From: MGBC114844 sp910585855
Lineage (GTDB): Bacteria > Bacillota > Clostridia > Lachnospirales > Lachnospiraceae
Direction: 5' to 3'
Length of the DNA: 64,000 nt
Assembly: GCA_965646165.1 (NCBI GenBank)
Contig: CBFFYP010000006.1
Coordinates: forward strand, 22,028-86,027
A program made the position numbers and the translations under genes. Positions 36,501 to 45,851 of this stretch are shown in pieces. Position 1 is the stretch's first letter, and every line of letters begins with the position of its first letter. The notes beneath the pieces were generated by a model. The model did not search any database. It was not told where the DNA came from and saw only the letters and a list, made by a program, of their open reading frames with translations.

Positions 36501-36746
36501 TGAAAGCCAATCCTTTTCAGCAGCATCCTATCTTATCTCCAAAAGCCAAATAAAAGATAGAAATTGAAAAAGATTTATTTTTCAATGGAAGGCACATAAC
36601 GGGCAGCAGCCAGATAAAAAAGAAAATATTCAATTTTGCTTCCTATCGTCTTGAAATCATAAAAATGATATGCTACTATTATAGAATATAAAAATATATT
36701 GTTCTGAAAAAGAAGGGACAAAAGTAAAAAAGGAGGACTGACAGAT

Positions 36747-36890
36747 ATGGATTTTATAAATTTTTTAAATGCATTGTTTAATTATGGAATAGCGGCGGTT
36801 GGACTGCTGGCGGTGATTGTAGCGGCGGTAATTTCAGGAAAAAAATTAAGAGATAGAAATGACAGCAAAAAAACTGGTGTTCCAAATTAA
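36747..36890 (+). CDS. Small single-span membrane protein (47 residues)
   Basis: This short frame starts 10 bases after AAGGAGGA and encodes MDFINFLNALFNYGIAAVGL, a hydrophobic stretch LLAVIVAAVISG, and a basic charged tail KKLRDRNDSKK. One membrane helix with cytoplasmic tail is likely. Only 20 bases separate its stop from alaS, so they may share a transcript. No family was recognised. The strong ribosome site and clean frame support it as a real gene. Confidence 0.6.
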   Translation: MDFINFLNALFNYGIAAVGLLAVIVAAVISGKKLRDRNDSKKTGVPN

Positions 36891-36910
36891 ACGTTTGAGG
36901 AGGAAATATT

Positions 36911-39568
36911 GTGAAAAGCTATGGCGTAAACGAACTGCGGAGAATGTTTTTAGAATTTTTTGAAAGTAAAGATCATTTAAAAATGAACAGCTTTTCTTTA
37001 ATACCGCAGAATGATAAAAGTTTATTATTGATTAATTCAGGAATGGCACCATTAAAGCCATATTTTACGGGACAGGAGATTCCGCCGAAACGGCGGGTAA
37101 CAACCTGTCAAAAGTGTATTCGTACCGGAGATATTGAGAATGTAGGAAAAACAGCGAGACATTTGACTTTTTTTGAAATGCTTGGAAATTTTTCCTTTGG
37201 AGATTATTTTAAAAAAGAAGCGATTGCTTGGTCTTGGGAATTTTTAACTAAGGTTCTTGGATTGGATCCAGAACGGCTCTATCCTTCTATTTATAGTGAA
37301 GATGAGGAAGCGTTTGAAATTTGGACAAAACAAGTAGGAGTCCCTGCCGAAAAAATTACTCGTTTCTATCGGGATGAAAACGGAGATTGTGATAACTTCT
37401 GGGAACATGGGGCAGGTCCTTGCGGTCCTTGCTCGGAAATCTATTATGACAGAGGAGCTGCCTATGGCTGCGGAAAGCCGGATTGTAAAGTAGGTTGTGA
37501 CTGTGACCGTTATATGGAAGTATGGAATAATGTATTTACTCAGTTTGAAAGTGACGGAAACCATCACTATACTGAACTGGAAAATAAAAATATTGATACT
37601 GGTATGGGATTAGAGCGTTTGGCAGTGGTAATGCAGAATGTAGATTCTGTTTTTGACATTGATACGATGAAAGCGATTCGTGACAGAATTTGTGAATTGG
37701 CACAGGTTACTTATCAGACAGATGCAAAAAAGGATATATCGATTCGTTTGATTACCGATCATATCCGTTCTGTTACATTTATGACTTCGGATGGAATTAT
37801 CCCTTCTAATGAGGGAATGGGTTATGTGCTTCGCCGACTGCTTCGCCGTGCAGCAAGACATGGGCGGCTTTTGGGAATACAAGGACTATTTCTTGCCGAA
37901 CTTTGCAAAACAGTAATTGCAGAGTCAAAAGATGGTTATCCTGAATTGGAAGAGAAACAGGAATATATTTTAAAACTGCTGACCGTAGAAGAAGAACGAT
38001 TTAATAAAACAATCGATCAAGGTTTAACGATTCTTGCTGATATGGAAAAAGCCTGTATGGAAAAAGGTGTAAAAACATTAAGCGGGGAAGATGCATTTAA
38101 GCTATATGATACGTATGGATTTCCATTGGATTTGACACAGGAAATTTTAGAGGAAAAAGGATTTACTATTGATGAAGCAGGATTTCAAAAAGCAATGGCA
38201 GTACAGCGGGAAACAGCGCAAAATGCCCATACGGTAACCAATTATATGGGGGCAGATGCCACTGTTTATGATAAAATTGATGTAACAATTACTTCTCAGT
38301 TTGTAGGGTATGATCGAACGACGCATAATTCTAAGATTTCGGTTTTAACAACGGAAACCGAGGTTGTACAGGAATTGGTAGCAGGACAGGAAGGCACTAT
38401 CTTAGTAGAAGAAACACCTTTTTATGCTATGATGGGTGGTCAAAGCGGAGATACCGGAGTGATTACCAAAGAAGGTGCTTCTTTTACCGTTTTTGATACG
38501 ATTAAATTAAAAGGTGGTCGAATTGGTCATGTCGGTGTAGTAGAGAGCGGTATTTTTGCAGCAGGAGATCAGGTTACCTTAACGGTTGATAAAGAAAAGC
38601 GTTTGGCAACCGGAAAAAATCACAGTGCAACTCATCTTTTACAAGAAGCGCTTCGCTGTGTGTTAGGTACTCATGTAGAACAGGCAGGATCATTGGTAAC
38701 ACCAGATCGGCTTCGGTTTGACTTTACGCATTTTTCCGCTATGACAAAAGAAGAAATCGAACAGGTAGAAGCGATTGTAAATGAGCAAATTGCAAAAGAT
38801 CTTTCTGTTATAACAAAAGTGCTTCCTTTAGAAGAAGCGAAGAAAACCGGTGCAAAAGCACTTTTTGGAGAAAAATACGGCGACACGGTACGTGTGGTCA
38901 GTATGGGAGAGTTCAGCAAAGAATTTTGCGGCGGTACACATGTAGAACATACCGGGGTTATTACTGCATTTAAGATTTTATCGGAATCGGGAATTGCCTC
39001 TGGAGTCAGACGAATTGAAGCAATGACTTCTCAAAATGTATTTGATTATTATAAAAAAACAGAAGAGGAACTTTTAAAAGCTGCAAAATTAGTAAAGACT
39101 GAACCATCCCAGTTATTGAAAAAATTGGAAACGATGTTGGAAGAAATGAAGTCTTTGCAGTCGGAAAATGAAAAATTAAAAGCAAAATTGGCGAATCAAG
39201 CACTTGGAGATGTGATCAATCAGGTTGTAGAAGTGAAAGGAGTAAAACTGTTAGCAGCAAAGGTTTCTGATGTAGATATGAACGGACTTCGAAATCTTGG
39301 CGATCAATTAAAAACTAAGATAGGAGAAGGCGTTGTGATTTTGGCTTCTGCTCAAGGTACGGATAAGGTAAATCTGATTGCTATGGCTACAGAAGATGCA
39401 ATGAAACATGGAGCACATGCCGGAAATTTAATTAAAAAATTGGCTTCGTTTGTAGGCGGAGGCGGGGGAGGACGTCCAAATATGGCTCAGGCCGGCGGAA
39501 AAAATCCAAATGGAATCGAGGCAATGCTTGCAGCAGCAAAACAGGTACTGGAGGAACAGATAAAATAA
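36911..39568 (+). CDS. alaS: Alanyl-tRNA synthetase
   Basis: AlaS charges tRNA-Ala in the cytosol. The 885-residue protein has the catalytic domain (RVTTCQKCIRTGDIENVG, GKTARHLTFFEMLGNFSFGD) and the editing domain with zinc ligands HSATH near residue 571 and CGGTH near 673. The C-Ala domain ends with a Gly-rich loop (FVGGGGGGRPNMAQAGG), needed for tRNA binding. GTG start follows TTGAGGAGGAAATATT. No T-box leader was recognised upstream; the region there is filled by elements A3 and A4. A terminator follows. The call is secure. Confidence 0.98.
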   Translation: MKSYGVNELRRMFLEFFESKDHLKMNSFSLIPQNDKSLLLINSGMAPLKPYFTGQEIPPKRRVTTCQKCIRTGDIENVGKTARHLTFFEMLGNFSFGDYFKKEAIAWSWEFLTKVLGLDPERLYPSIYSEDEEAFEIWTKQVGVPAEKITRFYRDENGDCDNFWEHGAGPCGPCSEIYYDRGAAYGCGKPDCKVGCDCDRYMEVWNNVFTQFESDGNHHYTELENKNIDTGMGLERLAVVMQNVDSVFDIDTMKAIRDRICELAQVTYQTDAKKDISIRLITDHIRSVTFMTSDGIIPSNEGMGYVLRRLLRRAARHGRLLGIQGLFLAELCKTVIAESKDGYPELEEKQEYILKLLTVEEERFNKTIDQGLTILADMEKACMEKGVKTLSGEDAFKLYDTYGFPLDLTQEILEEKGFTIDEAGFQKAMAVQRETAQNAHTVTNYMGADATVYDKIDVTITSQFVGYDRTTHNSKISVLTTETEVVQELVAGQEGTILVEETPFYAMMGGQSGDTGVITKEGASFTVFDTIKLKGGRIGHVGVVESGIFAAGDQVTLTVDKEKRLATGKNHSATHLLQEALRCVLGTHVEQAGSLVTPDRLRFDFTHFSAMTKEEIEQVEAIVNEQIAKDLSVITKVLPLEEAKKTGAKALFGEKYGDTVRVVSMGEFSKEFCGGTHVEHTGVITAFKILSESGIASGVRRIEAMTSQNVFDYYKKTEEELLKAAKLVKTEPSQLLKKLETMLEEMKSLQSENEKLKAKLANQALGDVINQVVEVKGVKLLAAKVSDVDMNGLRNLGDQLKTKIGEGVVILASAQGTDKVNLIAMATEDAMKHGAHAGNLIKKLASFVGGGGGGRPNMAQAGGKNPNGIEAMLAAAKQVLEEQIK

Positions 39569-39581
39569 ATAGGTAATTTAG

Positions 39582-39620
39582 ACAGAGAAATTATTGATGG
39601 GATAGTTTCTCTGTTTTTTT
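39582..39620 (+). terminator. Rho-independent terminator after alaS
   Basis: ACAGAGAAA at 39582-39590 pairs with TTTCTCTGT at 39606-39614, followed by a run of seven T. It ends the alaS transcript. Confidence 0.85.
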
Positions 39621-39767
39621 GCATAAATAGGACACCAGATTCTTGGCTTTTGATCAGAAAAAATTAAGTAAGTATAAAATATTGTATAATGAAGAAGATA
39701 TTAATAAATAATACAGATTATGCAGGATATGTCCATAAACAAGTCTAAACATGGAGGATAAAAGAAA

Positions 39768-40397
39768 ATGGAAACAGAGAAAAAAGAAAATCAAAGAAAG
39801 AAATCGAAAATTTTATGGCAGCTTTTTATGGCAACATTTATGTTAAGTGCCTTTACTTTTGGAGGCGGATTTGTAATTGTTTCTCTTATGAAAAAGAAAT
39901 TTGTAGAAGAACTTGGCTGGTTAGAAGAGAATGAGATGTTAGATATTACTGCGATTGCACAGTCCTCTCCCGGACCGATTCCAATTAATGCTTCTGTTAT
40001 TTTAGGCTATCGAATGGCAGGGCTTGCCGGAACAGTAGTAGCCATTCTTGGCACATCCCTTCCGCCGATGCTGATTATTTCTTTGATTTCTGTATTTTAT
40101 GCCCAGTTTCGGGAAAATCAGGTAATTGCTACTGCCTTACAGGTAATGCGTGCCGGAGTAGCGGCGGTTATCTTTGATGTAGTTTTCCGTCTGGCTAAAA
40201 ACGTCTGTCAAACAAAACGAATGTTTTATATCGGAATGATGATTGTTTCTTTTTTGGCAGCAGCAGTATTTGAAGTAAGTGCAATGCTCATTATTTTGAT
40301 TTGTTTGGGAATCGGACTTTTAGATGTGCTGCTGGATTTAGAGAAGAATACCAAAAAAGAGATAGGAAAGAAAAGAAAGGGGATTACAAAGGGATGA
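39768..40397 (+). CDS. Chromate transporter family protein, first half
   Basis: This 209-residue protein is half of a ChrA-type transporter. The N-terminal signature is seen in FTFGGGFVIVSLMKKKFVEE and AQSSPGPIPINASVILGY, and six hydrophobic segments follow. Split ChrA pairs work as heterodimers and export chromate or a similar oxyanion with protons; in gut anaerobes the true substrate is unclear. Its stop overlaps the start of the second half by 4 bases (ATGA). A ribosome site of AUGGAGGAUAAA type precedes ATG 39768. Confidence 0.9.
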   Translation: METEKKENQRKKSKILWQLFMATFMLSAFTFGGGFVIVSLMKKKFVEELGWLEENEMLDITAIAQSSPGPIPINASVILGYRMAGLAGTVVAILGTSLPPMLIISLISVFYAQFRENQVIATALQVMRAGVAAVIFDVVFRLAKNVCQTKRMFYIGMMIVSFLAAAVFEVSAMLIILICLGIGLLDVLLDLEKNTKKEIGKKRKGITKG

Positions 40398-40951
40398 TTC
40401 TTTTACAGTTGTTTTTCAGCTTTATTGAAGTAGGATTATTTAGTGTAGGCGGTGGGTATGCTGCTATTCCTTTAATTCAGAGTCAAATTGTGGATCGGCA
40501 TGGTCTGATGACACTGCAGGAATTTACAGATTTAATTACGATTGCCGAAATGACACCCGGGCCGATTTCAATTAATTCCGCAACTTTTGTAGGCATACGG
40601 CTTGCTGGAATTTTGGGAGCAGTAATTTGTACACTTGGATGTATTTTGCCTTCTTTTTTTATCTGTTTGCTTCTTGCTTATTTTTATTATAAGTATCGCC
40701 AGTTAAATGGTGTACAAAAAGTTCTTTCTGCTTTGCGCCCGGCAGTAGTGGCTTTGATCGCTTCAGCAGGGACATCCATTCTTCTTTTAGGATTATTTGG
40801 AGAGGAGGGAATAGCTGTTTCAAATTTTAGATTGGTAGAATTTGGACTGTTTTTGGGTGGAATTTATTTACTTCGGCGGTATCATTTCAATGCAATTCAG
40901 ATTATATTTGGAACAGGTGTAATTGGAAGTTTTGTTTATGCTGTTTTATAG
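40394..40951 (+). CDS. Chromate transporter family protein, second half
   Basis: This 185-residue partner of the preceding gene has the repeated signature FSVGGGYAAIPLIQSQIV and AEMTPGPISINSATFVG, with six hydrophobic segments. The start ATG 40394 overlaps the preceding stop; an upstream in-frame ATG at 40301 would lie deep in the first gene and is rejected. The pair together matches a full ChrA in length. Substrate is not evident from sequence. Confidence 0.9.
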   Translation: MILLQLFFSFIEVGLFSVGGGYAAIPLIQSQIVDRHGLMTLQEFTDLITIAEMTPGPISINSATFVGIRLAGILGAVICTLGCILPSFFICLLLAYFYYKYRQLNGVQKVLSALRPAVVALIASAGTSILLLGLFGEEGIAVSNFRLVEFGLFLGGIYLLRRYHFNAIQIIFGTGVIGSFVYAVL

Positions 40952-41060
40952 AAAAGATTGGGACAACTTTTGCCTTTGAAGCCGGGTATTTTATTTGAGA
41001 TAACAGGAAAGAAGAAAAAATAAGTCAAGAAAATTTTCTATAAAATTTATAAAAAAATAG

Positions 41061-41088
41061 TTGACGAAATAGAAAACTATGCTATAAT
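41061..41088 (+). promoter_or_regulatory. Housekeeping promoter of rpsU
   Basis: TTGACG at 41061-41066 and TATAAT at 41083-41088 are separated by 16 bases, close to the sigma-A consensus. It lies 80 bases before the rpsU start codon. A GGAGGGAGG ribosome site follows at about 41146-41154. Confidence 0.75.
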
Positions 41089-41167
41089 TTTAATAGTGCA
41101 TTAAAAAAATACCCAAACAGTTGTATTTAGCACAATTCACAACTGGAGGGAGGTTAGGTGTGATACT

Positions 41168-41344
41168 ATGTCAAATGTAATCGTGAAAGAAAACGAGACG
41201 TTAGATAGTGCCCTTCGCAGATTTAAGAGAAACTGTGCGAAAGCAGGGATTCAGCAAGAAATCCGCAAGAGAGAGCATTACGAGAAACCAAGTGTTAAGC
41301 GTAAGAAGAAGTCTGAAGCTGCTAGAAAGAGAAAATATAACTAA
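41168..41344 (+). CDS. rpsU: 30S ribosomal protein S21
   Basis: This 58-residue basic protein begins MSNVIVKENETLDSALRRFK and ends with a Lys/Arg-rich tail KKKSEAARKRKYN, the full S21 sequence. S21 sits on the 30S platform and aids initiation. The start follows a GGAGGGAGG motif 13 bases upstream. A strong promoter precedes and a terminator follows, so it is expressed as a single gene. In many Firmicutes it lies near yqfC and phoH as here. Confidence 0.97.
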   Translation: MSNVIVKENETLDSALRRFKRNCAKAGIQQEIRKREHYEKPSVKRKKKSEAARKRKYN

Positions 41345-41365
41345 TAGCTGAAGCAACAAAACTGG

Positions 41366-41393
41366 ACTCCCGGTTAAGCCGGGGGTTTTTTTT
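41366..41393 (+). terminator. Rho-independent terminator after rpsU
   Basis: CTCCCGG at 41367-41373 pairs with CCGGGGG at 41379-41385 around a short TTAAG loop, followed by eight T. This is a strong terminator. Confidence 0.9.
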
Positions 41394-41505
41394 GTTCACA
41401 TGCAGGAAAAAATTTCTCCTACTCGATTATAAAAACAGGTATGTAATTTTCTTCCGTTTCATATAGTATATAGAAACTCGAAACAGCCCGTAAAGGAATG
41501 ATCAG

Positions 41506-41781
41506 ATGAAAAAACTTTCTGCTGTCTTGGCAGAATATCTAACAGACACCCTTGAGATGCCGGGAGATATCGTTTACGGGGATGTTCTGATTTCTATGAA
41601 GGGCTATCGTGAAGCCCATATCTGCAATTACCGCAGTATTATTGAATTTAACAATACACAGATTCGGCTGCAGGCAAAAAATTGTAAATTAAAAATAACA
41701 GGAAGAGATCTGACAATTATTCAGTATACTTGTGAGGAAATGAAAATTAAAGGTATTATATCCGAAGTGATTTATTATTGA
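41506..41781 (+). CDS. yqfC: YabP/YqfC family sporulation protein
   Basis: This 91-residue protein has the YabP/YqfC pattern: DIVYGDVLISMKGYREAHIC, IIEFNNTQIRLQAKNCKLKI and the end of the fold at IIQYTCEEMKIKGII. It is expressed in the mother cell in Bacillus and its exact task is unknown. A CATATAGT motif at 41461-41468 with ATGTA upstream could be a sigma-E promoter (weak). It is the first gene of a run with yqfD, phoH, an HD-domain gene and ybeY, the conserved Firmicutes order. Confidence 0.9.
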   Translation: MKKLSAVLAEYLTDTLEMPGDIVYGDVLISMKGYREAHICNYRSIIEFNNTQIRLQAKNCKLKITGRDLTIIQYTCEEMKIKGIISEVIYY

Positions 41782-41814
41782 TGAAAATGGACTTGTTATA
41801 GGGGAGAAAAGAGC

Positions 41815-43065
41815 ATGGAGTCAAATTGGTCTGCCTATTGGAAAGGCTATCTACAGATTCGGATAAGAAGCGACTGCCCGGAAAGGTTTTTCAATATCTG
41901 CGCCTCAAAGAACATAAAGATATGGGAAATCCGTTCGATAGAAGAAGAGTATGAAGGTTTTATTCGAATCAGTGATTTTAAGAAATTGCTTCCATTGGTA
42001 AGAAAGACAAAGACAAGGCTGTGGATTCGAAATCGCTGCGGATTTCCTTTTTTTTTACGGAGTTGCCGAAAACGAAAAGGATTAGTAGTCGGTTTCTTTT
42101 TCTTTTTTCTGATTTTATATTATAGTTCCTGTCATATCTGGGAAATTCATATCGAAGGAAATCGGATTTATTCAAATGATATTGTTATGGATTATCTGGC
42201 AGAAAATAATATAGTCAGCGGAATGAAAAAAAATAAGGTATCTTGTCCTGAAATTGAACAGCTTCTTCGAAATCAATATGAAGATATTACTTGGGTGTCT
42301 GCATCGATATCTGGAAGTAGACTTTTTATTCGTATTCAGGAGAATACTGATATTGTTACATATTATAAAGAAGAACTTGCTGCTTCTGATATGATTGCCG
42401 ATCATGATGCGGTAATTACTTCGATTATTACAAGAAGCGGAACACCGTTGGTAAAAAAGGGGGATGAAGTAAAAAAAGGGGATATTTTGGTGGCTTCAGA
42501 AGTTGTTATTTTGGATGACTTTGGGGCTGAGATGCGCCGGGAGTATGTACGTGCAGATGCGGATATTTTAGGAGAAGTTACATATGCTTATCAGGACAGG
42601 CAGGCATTTTCCTATGAATATAAGCAATATACAGGAGAAGAGCAGAACGGTTATGCGGTGACATTAAAAGATAAAAGGCTTTTTTTATGGGCCTTTCCTG
42701 TATCTTATTCCTCTTTTGACTGTATCTCGGATCTAGTTTATATTCGGCTTGGTACAAATTTCTATCTTCCGATTTCTTTGGAAAAATGGTACTATAGAGA
42801 GTATGTAATCTGTCAGGGAGAATATAGTAAAGAACAGGCAGAAGAACTGCTGTTGGAAAGAAAAAATCAAAATTTTCAAAATTTTATTGAAAAAGGACTT
42901 CAAATTATAAAAAATGATGTTAAAATATCAATAGAAAAGAATGAAGCGGTTGCATCTGGAACTGTTGTGGTGCAGCAGCCAATCGGAGTTTATTTGGAAC
43001 AAAATCCGGTAGAGTCTGATGATTCTTTTGAAAGAACGGAAGAGTCCTTTCACGAAATGAATTAG
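41815..43065 (+). CDS. yqfD: Sporulation protein YqfD
   Basis: This 416-residue protein has a cytoplasmic N-terminal domain of about 90 residues and one membrane helix (GLVVGFFFFFLILYYSS, near residues 95-111). A large outer domain follows, starting IWEIHIEGNRIYSNDIVMDY and including SRSGTPLVKKGDEVKKGDIL-like segments typical of YqfD. YqfD works during spore formation, probably in the engulfment or forespore envelope. GGGGAGAAAAGAGC precedes the start. It follows yqfC by 33 bases. The call is secure by sequence and order. Confidence 0.93.
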   Translation: MESNWSAYWKGYLQIRIRSDCPERFFNICASKNIKIWEIRSIEEEYEGFIRISDFKKLLPLVRKTKTRLWIRNRCGFPFFLRSCRKRKGLVVGFFFFFLILYYSSCHIWEIHIEGNRIYSNDIVMDYLAENNIVSGMKKNKVSCPEIEQLLRNQYEDITWVSASISGSRLFIRIQENTDIVTYYKEELAASDMIADHDAVITSIITRSGTPLVKKGDEVKKGDILVASEVVILDDFGAEMRREYVRADADILGEVTYAYQDRQAFSYEYKQYTGEEQNGYAVTLKDKRLFLWAFPVSYSSFDCISDLVYIRLGTNFYLPISLEKWYYREYVICQGEYSKEQAEELLLERKNQNFQNFIEKGLQIIKNDVKISIEKNEAVASGTVVVQQPIGVYLEQNPVESDDSFERTEESFHEMN

Positions 43066-43082
43066 AAGGAGAAAAAAACGAT

Positions 43083-44129
43083 ATGGCAATTACAGAAATA
43101 CGAGTTGATTTTCCTTCTGACCAAGGAAGCAATATTTTTGGTCAGTATGACTGTTTTATGAAAAAAATTGAGAAGACACTTCATGTAACTTTAATTGCAA
43201 GGGATGCTGAGATAAAGATTATCGGAGCAGAACTTGCCGGACAGCGTGCAAAACGTGTAATAGACCAACTTATCAAACTAGCAGAAAAAGGAGAGGTGAT
43301 TACAGAGCAGCAAGTAGACTATGCACTGGCATTGACTTTTGAAGATCAAGTAGAAAAGATTTCCGAATTGGATGAGTCGATTATTGCACGTACCATTATG
43401 GGAAAGCCGATTAAGCCCAAAACACTTGGGCAAAAGCACTATGTGGATTTAATTCGGGAGAAAACCATTGTATTTGGGCTAGGTCCTGCCGGAACGGGTA
43501 AGACCTATCTGGCAATGGCAATGGCAATTCAGGCATTTAAGGATAACGAAATTGGAAGAATTATTTTAACCCGTCCGGCAATTGAGGCAGGGGAAAAATT
43601 AGGGTTTCTTCCGGGTGATTTGCAGAGTAAGGTAGATCCTTATCTTCGTCCGCTTTATGATGCTTTGTATCAGATTATGGGAACGGAAAGTTTTCTTCAT
43701 AATACGGAAAAAGGATTGATTGAAGTAGCACCGCTTGCCTATATGAGAGGGCGGACACTGGATAATGCCTATATTATTTTGGACGAAGCACAAAATACCA
43801 CACCAGCACAGATGAAGATGTTCTTGACTCGGATAGGATTTGGTTCTAAAGTAGTGATTACAGGAGATTTGTCACAAAAAGATCTTCCTTCCGGGCAGCA
43901 GTCGGGATTGGATGTAGCAGTCAATGTGTTGTCTGCTATCGAGGAGATTGGATTTTGCCGTCTGACCAGTCAGGATGTAGTACGGCATCCATTAGTACAA
44001 AAGATTGTAAATGCATATGATAGGTATGAGAAAAAAGAAACAGAAAAAATGGAAAAGAGAGCAAGAAGAAAGGATGCGGGAAGACAGAAGAATGGAAAAG
44101 GAACGAATGAAAGAACAGGAAAACGATAG
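43083..44129 (+). CDS. phoH: PhoH family ATPase
   Basis: This 348-residue PhoH-like protein has an N-terminal KH-like region and a P-loop domain with Walker A GLGPAGTGKTYLAMA, Walker B AYIILDEAQNTTPAQMK and the C-terminal TGDLSQKDLPSGQQSGLDVA. PhoH proteins are RNA-related ATPases or helicases, and in Firmicutes stand next to ybeY, an rRNA-processing nuclease. The tail is very rich in Lys, Arg and Glu. Its 3' end overlaps the start of the next gene. AGAAGGAGAAAAAAC is the ribosome site. Confidence 0.95.
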   Translation: MAITEIRVDFPSDQGSNIFGQYDCFMKKIEKTLHVTLIARDAEIKIIGAELAGQRAKRVIDQLIKLAEKGEVITEQQVDYALALTFEDQVEKISELDESIIARTIMGKPIKPKTLGQKHYVDLIREKTIVFGLGPAGTGKTYLAMAMAIQAFKDNEIGRIILTRPAIEAGEKLGFLPGDLQSKVDPYLRPLYDALYQIMGTESFLHNTEKGLIEVAPLAYMRGRTLDNAYIILDEAQNTTPAQMKMFLTRIGFGSKVVITGDLSQKDLPSGQQSGLDVAVNVLSAIEEIGFCRLTSQDVVRHPLVQKIVNAYDRYEKKETEKMEKRARRKDAGRQKNGKGTNERTGKR

Positions 44130-45330
44130 TATAAAAAGATATCTTTTTTTACAGACAGCGATTGCTGTAAGTGCTATGGCAATGATTCTGGCAGGTTCTT
44201 TATATTTCGAAAAGTATAAAGAAGAATGGATAACCAGTTTATTGGTGACAGGATTGCTTGGTATCGTTTATGGCAGGACATTAAAAGCATATCTGTCGCA
44301 CTGGAAAGAAATTTTATTGCTGCATGTATTTACTATGCTGATCATTACAGTAGGATTTTTATGGGATGGGTTTTATAAACCGATCGCATTTGCACCGATT
44401 ATCATCGGCAGTTTCTTTTCTCTTGAGGCAGGATTTGCTGCTGCCTTATATTATGGGGTAACGGCAGTTCTTTATACAATGGAAACAGGAGAACTTTTAA
44501 TGCTTTATCTGTTGACAGCGGGGGTTGGAATTTCTTTTTTAAGGGAATTTCTTGCTTCGAAAAGTGCAGCAAAAAAAATGGTCAGTATAGTAGTTTTATT
44601 TGTGCTGCAGACAGCAGGAACGATTCTTTTTCATTTTTATATGTATCGGGAAACGGCAGTATCGGCTGCAGGAATTGGCGGTGCAGTACTGGCTGTCTGT
44701 ACAGGAATTTTTTCTTTTGTAATGCCCGTTGTTTTTTCTCAAGAAGACAGCAGTATTCAAAGTAAGATTAGTAAAAAAGAGGAATCAAACAAAAAAGACG
44801 GGAAAAAAAGAGAAAAAAAGAAAACAGTACAAGGAAATGTTTGGGACGAAAACAGCGAGTTGTTAAATTTATTAAAGACCAATCAGGAATTATATCAGCA
44901 TAGTTTACATGTAGCAAATATAGCAGAAAGAGTAGCTGCCTCTGTCGATGCCGACTGTATGTTAGTAAAATTGGGAGCGATGTATCATGATATCGGAAAG
45001 CTGATAAACGGAGAAGACTATGTAAAAGAGGGAGTTGTACTATGCCAAAAGCATGGTGTACCGGAAGCTGTAATTGATCTGGTAAAGGAACATAATGTAA
45101 ATTATCGGATTCCTTCTTCAAAAGAAGCCGCCGCAGTAATGTTAGCGGATACGATTGTCAGTACAATGGAGTTTAACCAAAAGAAAGGAAAGGAAACGGA
45201 TCCTGAATTATTAGTAGAAAAGATCTTTAAAATTCGAAAAGAAAAGGGAACATTAGAAGCTTCTCAATTAACGGAGATTGAATTAGAACTAATGGAAGAA
45301 GCGATGAAAAAGGAGGTCGGTGTACTGTGA
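44107..45330 (+). CDS. Short membrane HD-domain c-di-AMP phosphodiesterase (PgpH/YqfF-like)
   Basis: In this position other Firmicutes have YqfF/PgpH, a roughly 700-residue protein with an external 7TMR-HDED domain, seven helices and an HD domain that breaks c-di-AMP. The present protein is only about 407 residues. It keeps six or seven helices (YLFLQTAIAVSAMAMILAGS and PIAFAPIIIGSFFSLEAG among them), a Lys/Glu-rich linker, and the HD domain with HSLHVANIAERVA and GAMYHDIGKLIN. The external domain is missing. The start is uncertain: ATG 44107 has AAGGA 4 bases before it, ATG 44092 has GGGAAG, and in-frame starts reach back to 44011. Any of them overlaps phoH. Confidence 0.8.
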   Translation: MKEQENDSIKRYLFLQTAIAVSAMAMILAGSLYFEKYKEEWITSLLVTGLLGIVYGRTLKAYLSHWKEILLLHVFTMLIITVGFLWDGFYKPIAFAPIIIGSFFSLEAGFAAALYYGVTAVLYTMETGELLMLYLLTAGVGISFLREFLASKSAAKKMVSIVVLFVLQTAGTILFHFYMYRETAVSAAGIGGAVLAVCTGIFSFVMPVVFSQEDSSIQSKISKKEESNKKDGKKREKKKTVQGNVWDENSELLNLLKTNQELYQHSLHVANIAERVAASVDADCMLVKLGAMYHDIGKLINGEDYVKEGVVLCQKHGVPEAVIDLVKEHNVNYRIPSSKEAAAVMLADTIVSTMEFNQKKGKETDPELLVEKIFKIRKEKGTLEASQLTEIELELMEEAMKKEVGVL

Positions 45331-45827
45331 CAGTAGAAATTGAATATGAAGCAGAGATAGAAATGCCACTTTCTATAGAGTATCATTCTTTTATTCAAAA
45401 TGTAATCGAAGCTGCATTAGACTATGAAAACTGTCCTTATGAAGTGGAAGTCAATGTTCTTTTAACCGATAATGCTGCGATACAGGCAATTAATCTTGAA
45501 CAGCGCCAAATCGATCGTCCAACCGATGTCCTTTCCTTTCCGATGCAGGAATATCCGACTCCTTCCGATTTTTCAGAATTGGAAAAAGAGGCAACTGCTT
45601 TTCATCCAGAAACAGGAGAACTGTTGTTGGGGGATATTGTAATTTCAGTGGAAAAGGTAATGGAACAGGCAGAAAAATATGGACATTCCATAGAACGTGA
45701 GTTGGGATTTTTAGTGGCTCACAGTATGCTGCATTTATTTGGTTATGACCATATGGAAGAAAACGAAGCGAAAAAAATGGAAAAAAAACAGGAGGAAATT
45801 CTGCAGAAAATCGGATTGACCAGATAA
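45327..45827 (+). CDS. ybeY: Endoribonuclease YbeY (rRNA maturation factor)
   Basis: This 166-residue metalloenzyme acts in 16S rRNA 3' end maturation and ribosome quality control. The zinc motif is HSMLHLFGYDH, with three histidines, near residues 132-142. QIDRPTDVLSFPMQE is the other conserved block. GTG 45327 overlaps the stop of the HD gene. It fits the Firmicutes order phoH-yqfF-ybeY. The length is normal. Confidence 0.95.
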   Translation: MTVEIEYEAEIEMPLSIEYHSFIQNVIEAALDYENCPYEVEVNVLLTDNAAIQAINLEQRQIDRPTDVLSFPMQEYPTPSDFSELEKEATAFHPETGELLLGDIVISVEKVMEQAEKYGHSIERELGFLVAHSMLHLFGYDHMEENEAKKMEKKQEEILQKIGLTR

Positions 45828-45851
45828 TATTTTTTGCAGAAGGAAAAAAAG

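Noticed and set aside
36501..36910. T-box riboswitch before alaS
   Set aside because: No T-box consensus (the conserved TGGNACCGCG-type stretch) or specifier stem was seen; the region holds the A4 element end and a small gene.
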